Source: Haplomitrium mnioides (Eukaryota > Marchantiophyta > Haplomitriopsida > Calobryales). From it: a stretch of 47,299 bases of DNA. The position numbers and the translations under genes are program-made. Below, one piece after another: positions 21,690 through 33,479 of this stretch. Numbering within the stretch: position 1 is the first letter of the stretch; each line of letters starts with the position of its first letter. The stretch is from contig JBNGIS010020915.1 in the NCBI GenBank assembly GCA_049999725.1, positions 1-47,299 of the forward strand. The letters are read 5' to 3'. The notes below the pieces were generated by a model. It did not search any database, was not told where the DNA came from, and saw only the letters and a list, made by a program, of their open reading frames with translations.

Positions 21690-22440
21690 GCTGACACAAA
21701 ATTCAACCTTTGAACCAAGCAGTATGGATCCAAATGAGATAGACTGAATTCTGACCACAGAGGAAAATGTTTCTATATAATCAATCCCAGAGGTCTGGTT
21801 GTAGCTTTTGGCTAATCAGAACCCTCAATAGAGCCATCTGAATTAGACTTGAGTTTAAAAAACCAACAGTTTTGCGATTAAAAGGCAAAGGGAGTGAGAA
21901 TCAAGGCTTGATTATCATGCATGGATTGCAATTCTTCCTCGATTGCCTTTTGCCAGTGTTCAGACTTAGGACAGGCTAAGGCTGCCTTTTAAGAGGTAGG
22001 CTCATTGATGAATGGGGCTTGTAAAGCCAAAGCTTTCTTTCTTGCCTTGAGTTTTGAAGCTTCAGTCTGTGAATACTGGTGGGGCAGACTGACGAGAACT
22101 TCATCATTGGTGGGGAGCTGCTTTGGTACACGAGGACTTAGAGTACACTCATAATTGGTACATGTTGAGACAGTGTAGGAGTAGGTTGGACAGGAAGCAT
22201 TCTCTGGTAGTGGGAAAGAGAGGTAACACTTGGAACTCCCACTTGATGTTAACTCCTCTTCAATCTCTTCTAGTAAAGTGTAAGGAGAGCAAAAAAATGG
22301 TGAAAAATCATGCTCAAAGAAAATAATATCTCTATGTATTACTACTCATTTATGGGGATTACTTGTAGTTTATAGGTTATTTATGCTTACCATAACCCAA
22401 ATAATAACCAAAAACTTTGTGTCTTTTAGGTTGTATAATA
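21690..22440 (-). pseudogene. Ty1/copia retrotransposon polyprotein fragment (integrase end to reverse transcriptase start)
   Basis: Read on the minus strand, the order is that of a copia polyprotein. It begins with a degenerate KRHKVFGYYLGYGKHK segment, then RDIIFFEHDFSPFF, an acidic and Ser/Pro-rich linker, INEPTS, a stop, KAALACPKSEHWQKAIEEEL, then SNSDGSIEGS and ETFSSVVRIQS. These correspond to the integrase C-terminal GYS.. / RDV.FFE motif and the reverse transcriptase N-terminus (EP.S...AL....W..A...E, then LN.DGS.ER.KARLVAKG, then TFSPVV). About 150 codons before the stop are uninterrupted. The rest of the reverse transcriptase, RNase H, gag and LTRs are missing, so it is a truncated remnant upstream of the nucleotidase gene. 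Confidence 0.85.
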
Positions 22441-25400
22441 TAGATCATTTGCGTTACCGTCATTTCAAAATGTTAGAAATGGCGAATGACCATATGTTTG
22501 AAATGACCACAAATTCTCACCATCAATGGTAATGCAATTTCACCATCAACAACCGTCAATAGCAATCTTAGCTAATGACAGAGTAACACGTGGCACCATA
22601 TTAAATATCAACTTATGGTTATTTTGGACTTTGTCTTAAATGATGTACCAATAGAGCAAATGACAAAACAACACCATGTCATTCTTTGAATTCAAATTTA
22701 TGGTCATTTAGAAAATGGCCACATGTACATTGCAATGGTAGAGTCACATATGAGATTCTAACGACCAATGCATAACTACCACGTGTCAACTTGAGAACCA
22801 ATGAAAGGAGTTGTCGTGCACATACACACTACTTACATAACTACATAGTTCACACACATTCCATGACAACTACAAACACAAAATAAAGAATAGCAGAAAA
22901 TTGGGTCTCATACTTATACAATGTATGAGAACCTACAATAGGTGATAGAGACATAATTGAGCAACCAATACTGTTTCCATTCTTCAATATCAGTCAAATT
23001 GATATGTCGAAATTCATGATAATCATAGTTGGCGGCCTTTCTAAGTGTTGAAACAAACCCTTCTATGTTATGAAAGATGTAAAAAAAGTGGCATTCTAGA
23101 ATGTTTGCATATCACACCATGTGTCATCCAGATCAATAGTACCCCATGCACCAGAAATCTTCTTGAGCCTTTTGTGGCTTATACATCTCATCCATATCCC
23201 ACGACAAAGTGGAATTTATCTTAGTGTTCGGTAGAGTTTCCTCTTCTTCGTCTAATGTATGGTCACTTTCTAGCTAATCGGTAACTCTTATTGCAAGTCA
23301 AAAGTGTATGCCACTACAAGTGAAACCGTATTGCAACGTTCCACTCATTAGCTCCATGTTGACCTTCAATTAGCTGAAGCTCCAACAATGTGTCGATCTC
23401 CTCTCTCAGTAATGAAGCTCCCAAACAACTCACAAATTGTGTTATTGCTACTTAGCCACTTCTCCACAAGTCAGCTTATGCATTTAAATGTCGCGACACA
23501 AGTGACCTTGCCTTCTTCTCTGAATAGAGCACACTCCCTCTTTCAAATCGTAGTTGATTGGTCTTATGTTCAATCTAAGAAAAGAATTGAAATCAAATTG
23601 AAACATAGCATATTTTCTCTTCTCCAAAGCACAATTGATTGATTTTAGTATTCTACCTTGTGTTGAACTCAGATCTTGCTCTATATTCTCTTCTCCAAAG
23701 CACAATTGATTGATCTTCGGTTTTCTGCCTTGTGATGAACTCAGGTCTTGCTCAATAGTTCTGGTCTATTTCAGCAAGAACAAAGCAATTTTTCAGATCT
23801 GAAATTCACTGTGGTTCTCCAATTCATAAGTTTCGAGTTCTGATTTTTCATTTTTTGGAAATAGATTTTCAGATTTCCATGCTTCAATTCAGCAAAAATC
23901 TTGGCTTTTAGATAGCCTACACCATTGGAGCATGATGGTGTACTTTCCCACTACCTTTGTACAGCTCAGCGAAGGTGTCTTGTTCAACCTCTTTCATTTT
24001 ATAAATGTTGTAATTTTGAACCAAAAACTTTGTGTTACGATTTTTAGAGTTCAGAGTACCCCTCTTCTCTACAAGATCTCTCCAAACTAAAGCCTCTGGT
24101 CCACATGCCTAGCACTCATACACGTGTCAACACATTACCCACACCAATCCTAGCTTTTTCCAATTACTTTAGAACACACCAAAGCTCGACTTCTCTCTCA
24201 TGTAAGATCAAGCCTATCTCTTCATCCCATAACAAGGTAACTCTTCCTTCAGTAATTCTGCCCTCACACATTCCACCAAATTTTATGAGAGCAGGGATGA
24301 TTTCAAGCATATTAAATTGGCTCTTTTTCAATCCAAATCTCTAGAGTCCCACATAGTTGGCAAGATATGCTGCAAACAGGTTTTTGGAATCCTTGGACAA
24401 CTTTTCTACCACTCGAAAAAAAAAACCTAGTTAAATGAAAATTAAATGTTTGCCTAATCCGACCAACTTACAATGCTTGCCAAGTTCATATGTAGAGCTC
24501 TAGCCTATCACTTTTTGAACCAGAGTGTGGACCAAATTTACCTTCAGCTCATAATAGAGCCTACTCACACTATAGACTAGAACATGTTCCTCTTTAGCTT
24601 AGATCAAAGGATTCATCCTCTTCAGATCAGAAGACCTTTCTACTCAACCAATGTCACTTTGCAGCTCCAATCAAGGGACTTCCTCTATAGCAAAACATAC
24701 CTGCTTGACCAAATCCTTGTTGAACAATTTTGACTCTAGTAAATTTGTTGTTCAACAAAGATTTAGAGCCACCATTATTTCAATCTCACTAGGGATGGCT
24801 CTAAGTCTCTTTCTTTTGACAAACTCCAGCTTAGACAAAAAACTTCACGTAGAAGTATGCTCACAAAAATCTACTCGACTACCTCTTGTTGCAACGAAAC
24901 CCTCACAAACTCTGCATCAACAAACTCATGAATCATATGCTAGATTAAATATGAGCAGTAAGGATGCTCAATGATTTTGAGTGTTTCTTCTTTGCGAACT
25001 TGTTAGATCTACAACAAATTACCTCTTGCGAATCCTCCAAAGCTTGATGATTCACCTTCGATGAAGAAATCAAAACTGATGGTCAAAGAAGCTTTATGCT
25101 CTTAGATGAGTGGACTTTGACGACCTTGGAGTGGCAAGGGAAAAATCAAAAGAGTCCTCAAACCTATTGCTCGTCATGTGCTCAAATGCTTCTCGATGAT
25201 CTTCCCCTACTCGATGATAAGCCAACAAGAACCCTTTGATGCAAAACAAAAAATCAATATATCCGTAAAGGATTTCCAATGATTTTCTTTGCTTGAAAAA
25301 CTCTAAGCATCTCAATGTAGATTTGTGTGACCATTGCTAGGCAAAAAACAAGTTCTTCTCTTGCCATTCGAAAACGAAGAAACACAACATTTCTGCAATT

Positions 25401-27440
25401 TTTGTTTTGCAAATTACTAAAATTTGTTTCCCAACTTCACACAATCTAAGTGCTGAAATCTTTCCAGAAGTAATAGGAAATTATTTATAGAGTTTCACCG
25501 TAAGTTCACCCCTTTCATATCTTCCAAAAGTTTTTTGCTCATCATTTGGAACTAGCAATGCTACTTCTAAGGAAAATACTTGCTCTACAAATTACTTGGA
25601 AAAATAATTTGCAACTAGCAATGCTGCTTCTAGTGAAAATATATGCTCTTCAAATTACTTAGACAAATGAGGCGACAATAGGAACACAATATTGCATATA
25701 AATATTTGGAAAGCTTGTCACTTGCCATGTTATGATAGTGGAAAGATCCACTACATTATAGAGGTTCACTAGACTACTCTTTGCAAACTGTGACAAAAGC
25801 AGAAAACAAAATTTTCAATATAAAGAAGAATAACATTTCAGCTATATTACGAGATGAAAAAATCTCCAATGTAAGAGCATGGATACCTTTGCACCTAGGT
25901 TTGAAGATGATGTTAACAGCCTTCTATTTTTCAAACTCTAATGCAATGGTCACTTTTGATTTTTTGATTTTTTTTCTCTTTGACAGCAGCACAAGTAGTG
26001 GAGAATCACATAAAGTAATTGGCTCTCGATTTTCTTCTACAATAGTTAGTTTTTATACCAACACAAAAGACTCTTCTAAACAAATTGTCACTAGTGTCAA
26101 TTAGAGTCATATCAAAAGTGATGTAGAAATATAAATATAGGGATACATTAGAAAATATGACTTCTAATGTAGAACACATGTTCATCTCTAGAAAAATTAG
26201 AGAAAACTAGAGATCTCTTTCTATTGCTACATGTAACAAAATATACCATTGTGTCATCTGCAAGCATTGCCACAAAAGGCATCATTACATCAGCAATTGG
26301 TTCATTCCTTTACTTTGAGTGTAGTATGTATGCATTCTCTAATGACTTAAGGTCTAAAATATTTTGTTCCAACTTTTCAAATCTAGCATCCTCAATGTCC
26401 TAAGTGTCATGAGATTTTGGTATTTCCAAACCCAAACTAGAAATAAAATACAACATTAGTAACTTGAGCCAAAGTTTTAAACTATTCAGACATGTTTGTT
26501 TTGTTAGTTCCCAACAACATGCCCACATCAATCTTTGTACTGCCTTTTTGTCACTTTTAAGAGGTAATAGGAAAGTTGAGATTGAAATGCTGCCTAGCAC
26601 TCCACCAAAAATCCAAAATATTCTAAAAAATTGTCAACTATCAAGTGTTAGCTTGCAACATCATTCATTTCACTTTAGTTTAATCTTGTGAAGTAGAGAT
26701 CTAAGAGAATAAATTGAACAAATAGGACAAATAGGTCTATTGAAAGGTGTATGGTTGAGGCTTTGTCCACAATTGACATAGCACATGAAGCACTTTACTA
26801 GTGACTACTTAGATGCAAAACATCCACCAAAGTCATTGGACAATATAGTTCAGAAGATGTAGAAAGTTAAACTAACCACAAAATCAGATAAATAGAAGCT
26901 ACAATAGTCTAGTAGAAACACAGTTGTACATATTATAACTACACACCATATATAGTACACTCTTCAATATGAGGGTCTAGATACAAGGTTTTAGACTATT
27001 CGGTTTGATCATATATAGCAATGACAAACTACTAAAGCAAGAAAATTTGATTTTCGAATTTTTGGATGAAAAATTACAACTTTTAATGTTTATTATATTT
27101 ATTTGCAAAATAATATTTCTTCAGTACACTTTGCTTGTTTCATGTACTCATTATATTCAAAAAAAAATTATATTAATCATTTTATAAAAAATATTTTAAA
27201 AATGTTTTCTTTAAAGAAGATAAATATCATTAGATAGAATATATATGCAGCACATTAAAAAATATTGTTAATAATTTCAAGTTTTATAAAAATATTCAGA
27301 AAATGTAAAATTGATCAAAACATACAAAAATTTATTGAAAATACATTCAGTAGAAAACCAATTCCTAGTCGTGCTCAAACTTTATCATTTACAATCTTCA
27401 CACATTTGCTTTCAATTTCTAGCTATTTAATGAAAGAATG
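22441..27440. other. AT-rich intergenic region, no gene recognised
   Basis: No frame over 110 codons and no recognisable family. The minus strand at 22960-23280 has short coding-like pieces (INSTLSWDMDEMYKPQKAQE and AANYDYHEFRHINLTDIEEW) that may be a decayed gene fragment of unknown type. Near 25500-25650 there is an approximate direct repeat: two passages containing AGCAATGCT(A/G)CTTCTA, CTTGCTCTACAAATTACTT and its variant ATGCTCTTCAAATTACTT, about 70 bp apart. At 23575-23715 two passages contain CTTCTCCAAAGCACAATTGATTGAT, spaced about 75 bp. Confidence 0.5.
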
Positions 27441-27454
27441 AAAACAAAAAAAAG

Positions 27455-27850
27455 AAAAACTAGACGTGCATAGACTTCAGTACATATATCTTCAAAATAT
27501 GAAATTTTAAAATCAAAATAAAATAGAGACTCATATGTGCACATACACTCCATCTCTCATAACTTACGTATATGTACTCTACAAATCAAAATCAAGCAAG
27601 TGACTCATATGAGCAAGGACTTTATAATTCATAATTTTAATAAATATTTCTCTAAGATAAAAGTAAAACAATGACAACTATGCAAGTATTCACTCCATGT
27701 CGTAAAAATTAAAAGTGCATACTCTAAACATGAAAATCAAACAATGTTGCTAAAGCAAGAACAAACTTTGATATTTAAAATTTCATGTATGTAATTATAA
27801 GATTAGAAACAAACAAGTATAAGTAGGTGAGCATGGACTTTTTTGGTTTT
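27455..27850. repeat. Degenerate GTGCATAGACT-type motifs
   Basis: Looser versions of the palindromic motif occur here: GACGTGCATAGACTT near 27463, GACTCATATGTGCACATACACTCC near 27529, GTGACTCATATGAGCAAGGACTTT near 27600, and GGTGAGCATGGACTTTTT near 27827. They are weaker than the cluster at 11 kb but keep the GACT and TGYGCA core with similar spacing. Confidence 0.4.
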
Positions 27851-29580
27851 ACATTTCATCGAATTACATGTAATATAAATAAAATGAATGATGTTGATAT
27901 GCGCTTTGACTTTGTTGCTTATACATTCATTCAAGTATTAAAAAGATCAAAATAAACTCATGTTGCTCAAGAAAGCAAGAACTTTCAAGCAATTATCTTG
28001 CACATTATGTTTTTTTTTTTTTTAATTTGAAAACTCATTCATTCAAACACGAATGTCTATGCAAACATCGACTTCAACAAATTTCTACTATGAACACGGT
28101 TTATAAAAAATCAAAAAATCTACATCATTCAGCTGCTACTACGTCAATCTTTTCTTCTTCAAGACAAATGTTATCTTCTACAAGTAAAGATTCAACATTT
28201 ATAGTTGCTAATAAGTCATGAAGAGACTTTCTAGTTCCATAAATAACTATTGAGTCTTTTGATGCACATGTTGTACTAAGATAAATATGCTCATTGTAAC
28301 AAGCTTATACAACTTGAGACTCTGTAACATATGATAGCAATGAAACCATCGTCAAAACACATTGTGGAATATAGATTGACTATCGTCAATTATATTCAAG
28401 AGCAATACAATTTCTCATCAATATCAAGGCATATATTATGTCTATATTGGACCAAAAGTAAAGATCTAATATCCAATCTTACTTAGAAAACAAATGATCA
28501 ATAAAAACTTATGTACATCATGTGGTTTCTTAGTAAAAAATTACAAGAGCATCATCTTCTTGATGTTTAAGCTTTTTTAAAACCGTAGAATAGCTTAAAA
28601 CACTTTGCATGATATGGTGGGGTCAACCAGCCGCATCATACATTCAAACATTTAATGTCTTCATATCAAGCCTACTTTCTTTTGTCTAATAGCCAACTAT
28701 CCAATACTCATAGGCATGTAAAATTTTGAAATCACTAAAATGATGAATGTTTGTTTTGTCCTTGTTGCAATACCATAAAATATATAAGACATAGCAATAA
28801 AGTAAAAAAATTATACACAAAAAACATAACAAACAATTCAGAAGCATAAAATCCTTCTAGAATGAATCACAAGATGTCATGATCGATCTCATATCAGATT
28901 TACAAAAGAGCATCCTCCACGATGTCAAATTGCTTAAAGGAATGAATGATTATAAAAGACCAAAACTTTGAAATTGTTACAAATGCAAATAATGACCTCA
29001 TATCAAAAATAACATCGATTGAAAAAGGCTCTGAGTCATCATGTATGCATTTCTTAAGGTTGTATCCATAAAAATATCAGCAATAATTAAAGTGAAATTT
29101 GTTGGGTTTACCGAACCCCTTGAGATATTATGCATTTGAGTTTCAATGGACCTGATAAAATGCCATGTTGAGTTCATCAACATAGGATTGAAGATCTACT
29201 TCATCTGCATTTAGAGACCCTTGAGTCCATTAACATAGGATTGAAGATCTACTTCATATACATCCAAGCACCTTCTAAACTAGAGCTAGTAGCTTGAGTG
29301 TGATGCATAACTTTCCACTCTCTTGTCTTCTGGCAATGGAGTAGAAAAACAAGTGGGTAGAAGACCAAGGTTGGAGCTTGATCTTGGTTCTCAATGGCTT
29401 CTTCTACAGCTTGAGCCTACTTCTTGGCTTTAGCAGCTGGTGCCAAGTTTTTTGCTAGTTGACATTTAAATGTTTTATTGCTCTAGCAAAATCAATGACA
29501 AAAAAGAACCTTTGAATAAAATGAAAGAAAAACATTTATGCACTCCTCAAGCACTTGGATCCAATAATTAAGATGTGGGA
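27851..29580. other. AT-rich sequence, no gene recognised
   Basis: Short frames only, with a poly-T run of 14 at 28010-28023. An imperfect direct repeat of about 60 bp lies at 29175 and 29230 (both contain AACATAGGATTGAAGATCTACTTCAT). Nothing else is supported. Confidence 0.5.
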
Positions 29581-29589
29581 TGACTTCTG

Positions 29590-30990
29590 AGAGTCCCTAC
29601 ATACTTGGGCTATCGAGAGTCTATGCGCACATGGACTCTTGCTAGTTCATGTGTGTAGGGATTTTTGATTCTTCAAGCTCACAAGGACTCACGAGAGTCT
29701 CTGCGTGGATAGACTGCTAGTAGTCCTAGAGCAAAAGTACTACCAAAAGCTCAATCTTGCATGAAATACCAATGGTTCAAGTGTGGAATGACTCACGAGA
29801 GTTCATGCACTCATAGACTACAAGTAAACTCGAGAAAAATTTAACAAAGAGTCATTTTTTGGGTTTGTTAGTAGGCCTCTAAATAAAAAGACTTGACCAT
29901 CACCTCCAAAACCTTGCGTCTCTCCAATTCACAAGACATCTCCTTGATTGATAACTCTCTAACCTCAACCCTTTTCAAAACAAAATTTCTAATCTCATTA
30001 TAAAGGCCTTGAAGGGATCTCTAATGCATCTACTTCATATTTTTGAAATATGGGAGAAGAACTTGGTGAAGAGCTAGAGACCAAAGGCCAAAGACTCTTT
30101 AAGAATGGAAAATAGCTTATTTCACCACTATGGAAAACTAATTAAAACCAATTATCTTGAGAAGTGATAATCTTCTCAAGAGTCAACTTTGGTTTTATCT
30201 CCAAAGTCTCTAAAATTAATTGCCTTATTAGCTTCTAGAATGAATCATCCCGCTTTCCACAAAACATTGGTGTAATTACTCGTCCTTCTAGATTTAGGTC
30301 ATCTCTATTGAATACTTTTGATCATAGCTGTCATCCATAACAAAAATAAGGGCTTCTACTGGTGTCAACCCAACTTACACATAACCATTGCAAAGAAAAA
30401 GCATTGGATATTTCGCTTCCTACTTGGTAATCAAAAGTTACATCACCTTTATGATCGTTATCAGCAATCTCGTATATGTACATGTCAATAAATATTCTTG
30501 ATGTCAAACTTTGACATATTCTTAGACCACACGTTTAATCTACCAATATATTAAAAAAAGATGAGCTGTGGCAACTAAAACAAAAGAGGAATTGCTAGAC
30601 ATCAAAGTCTAAAAGTGAACCAAGGTATAAAAGTGAGAAAAAGTTGTTAAAAACAAGACAAAGAACAAGAGGACACATGAGTCCATATGCCCATAGACTT
30701 GTGAGTCCATGTGTATATAGACTTGTGAGTCTCAAATACAAATCCAAGCATGTTTGGACTCTAAAGTCTATGCTTGTAGGATTATATAAGTTCATGCGTG
30801 CATGGACTCATATGTCCTCTTGCGTTTGGACTCCCAAGTCCAAGAGCACAAGAACTAGGAAGTCTTTGTGCGAGAGAACACACAAGTCGAGGCACCCAAT
30901 GACTCAGGAGTTAATGTGTGCATGGATTTGTATGTCTTCTTGCACTTGGATTCCCAAGTCCATACGTACTTGAACTCTAGAGTAGAGAAC
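29590..30990. repeat. Two clusters of AGTCTATGCGC-type palindromic motifs
   Basis: At 29600-29830: GAGTCTATGCGCACATGGACTC, GAGTCTCTGCGTGGATAGACT and GAGTTCATGCACTCATAGACT. At 30678-30985: GAGTCCATATGCCCATAGACTTG, GAGTCCATGTGTATATAGACTTG, GTTCATGCGTGCATGGACTC and related units 30-60 bp apart. Each unit is a 20-24 bp imperfect palindrome flanked by GAGTC and GACTC. The frames that run through these clusters reflect the repeat and are not genes. Confidence 0.7.
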
Positions 30991-31460
30991 AAAATGTAAA
31001 TGACTAGATGCCTACCCCCTTCATCCTTAATTGCCTCTAGCAAGCTCAAGATAAAGGAGTTCTTGCCTTTTATTTATTCGAAATAAATTTTTTGAAGGAG
31101 GCTTTGTACAATCCAATCCTCACCTTAGATGATACAGGAAGCCCAATATGGGCTCTGTCCTTCTCACACCATTGACATTTGTATAAGTGACCCCATGTTG
31201 AATTTCTCATCTCTCTTGTGAAAAATGTAAAGATGGTTTTTTGGGTTCTTCAAAGTTCTACAAGAAACTAGCCAATCTTTGGCTAGTCTAATAGGCTCTA
31301 GGAGCTTTAAACTATTGGCGTACCAATATAGTTTCTATTAAACTCCATTTTTTCTAGTATCAAAACCCAATGAATCTAAGAATTAAAACTGTAATACAAA
31401 TGTTAGTGTGAAACAAAAAGTCAAAATGGATTCAAATACTGAGTAAATATTAGATTTCTC

Positions 31461-32117
31461 ATGGAAAAAAATTTCATAAGTGCATTTGCAACAATAGAAC
31501 AAAACTTTCTTAGTTTTTTTTATACTAGAAAATTAAAAGTGATTTTCTTACAAAAAAAAATCATTTGTGTAGCTTTCGCCGCATCATTTTTCATGGTCAA
31601 AAAAATAATTAGTATAGAGCACTCATTATATCAATATATTATTTATTTATTTTTCTTTTTGTGTAAAAAATTTCACTATTTTTTTTCGTTTTGTGGAGTT
31701 TTCTCACAAAGTATATATTGCAACTATCTACTCATTAAATTTGTTGAGTTTTCTATTTTGTGTACATATTTCAAATGTTCAAAGCATCAAGAGGCAAAAA
31801 TTGATTGGAATTTCAAGATTTGTGCTCTAAAAAAAGTTTCACCACTAGATGGTATGATGATCAAATTTCAAATTTTCATTTTGAGGATACAAGCGTGAGT
31901 GAATCAAGCACATCAAATATGATGGCAAGTATTTTTGGGTAAAAACATGCCAATTGTTGAACAAGATATATCAAGGGATGACGATCGTGGGAGTGAACCC
32001 TATGTGCGTATAGGATCAAGAAGTGAATCCAATAGACGGATAAGATTCAAGAGTCAACTCTATGTGTGCATGAGACCTAACATACAGGTTGTGAAGGAAC
32101 AAACAGTTAAGAAATGA
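31461..32117 (+). pseudogene. Second copy of the DUF7869-type element leader
   Basis: Parallels 1869-2630. Both have a T-rich stretch with a TATA(A/G)AGCA passage and TTTTGTG(A/G)A.TTTTCT. These are followed by GGAATTTCAAGATT (2267 and 31806 areas), ATGGCAAGTA(C/T)TTT (2377 and 31921 areas), and GAACCCTATG.GC..ATAG (2490 and 31998 areas). The reading frame is broken. No DUF7869 core follows on the right, so the copy is truncated. Its presence shows that the family is repeated in the genome. Confidence 0.55.
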
Positions 32118-32990
32118 AGGATTTGGCATTCTCACCCTACTTCTTTTGAATTTTTTTGAGGTTTATATAAGAGTCCTAGTAAATTTCTTGCTAAAAGTTG
32201 AAAATAACAAAGAAACTACTTGTCAAAGCAAAGTTAGTGTTAAGCATTGTGTATTACCAATTGAATGGCCAACGTCAGGTTAGAGCCAATAATAAAGATA
32301 TGGTAAAACAACTTTCTAATATTTAAATATAATGGAAGATGTCTTATTATGAAGATTTGATTTTTGGGAGTTCAAACTTGAGTTAACAAAGATATCAAGT
32401 TTGATCATTTGAAGAATGTGTGACCCAAATGGTGATAGCATGTGTCAAATATGTTCCAATAGTAAAGCTAGTAGTTAGCAAGGCGATGGTGAGCCAAAGT
32501 TTTGAAGAGTACAAATGGAATTATTGAGTATATGGAATGTCAAGATCAACATATCGTCGCAACAAGAGAAAAAAAATCAATGAACATCTAAAGATTGTTG
32601 GGAAGATTGAGGAACAAATGTGAGAATTCAAGGAGGGCAAGATAAAGAAGGGTGAAATGTGGATATGATGTCATGTCTCAAAACAATTATAAGTTGTAGC
32701 TTGTAATGTAAAGAATTAGAGTGGATGGGGGAAGAGACATGTAGTTTCAACCGCATTTGCTCTTTCTTCTAAGATATAATCCCAATTTGATGTATTACTA
32801 AGGGACCTTTTCTAATCAAAAAAGCATTGACTTCAAACTATGTTAGTGTTAGTGGCTTATAAGATCATAGATGAGTATAATAAAGAATGACAAGAATCAA
32901 CTTAAGAAAGGACATGATTGCAACAAGATTCACATTTGGCAGGTTTGAAAGCCTATCTGATCAATTTCGCAGGCAGAAGTTTGAAATTTT
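32118..32990. other. Intergenic, no gene recognised
   Basis: AT-rich, short frames only. It may be decayed continuation of the element leader copy to its left, but I could not match it to the first copy. Confidence 0.4.
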
Positions 32991-32998
32991 GTAACAGA

Positions 32999-33133
32999 CA
33001 GAGAGAGAGAGAGNNNNNNNNNNNNNNNNNNNNNNNNNNNNNNNNNNNNNNNNNNNNNNNNNNNNNNNNNNNNNNNNNNNNNNNNNNNNNNNNNNNNNNN
33101 NNNNNNNNNNNNNAGAGAGAGAGAGAGAGAGAG
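32999..33133. repeat. (GA)n microsatellite split by a 100-N assembly gap
   Basis: GAGAGAGAGAGAG up to 33013, 100 N at 33014-33113, then AGAGAGAG to 33133. The gap is inside the dinucleotide tract, so its true length is unknown. The frames with X residues here are artefacts. Confidence 0.97.
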
Positions 33134-33479
33134 CCCAAACCAGCCCTAAAGCTACAAGGACTGAAAAAATATAGTAGGCACCTAGGTGCAAACGAGAGTG
33201 AATGTAAAGTGAGTCTAGTTGTGCAACAAAGTGAATGAGAGTGGTGGGGCGGCGCCCACAAGTCTAGTAGATACTCTCTCTAGTCCCTAAGCTCAAAAGA
33301 ATTTGGCAACATAAATGTGAAGTTCCTACACACTATGTTGAGAGTTATAAACTTGGATGTTTATCTAGCTAGTCGTTGTGTGGCTAGAGGCACCAACGTA
33401 AACAGACCTCAGCAAATGTGTAGGGTCGATGTCCTCCACTTCGGTTGTGATCCAAAACCAGCTGTGAATGTAGTTCAAG

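Noticed and set aside
30644-30973. A 109-codon frame rich in Trp, Thr, Lys and Ser
   Set aside because: The periodic peptide comes from the palindromic DNA repeat, not from protein selection.
31461-31898. A 145-codon hydrophobic plus-strand frame, considered as a membrane protein
   Set aside because: Its Phe/Ile/Lys content follows the T-rich leader of the element, and the equivalent region at 1.87-2.2 kb has a different translation.
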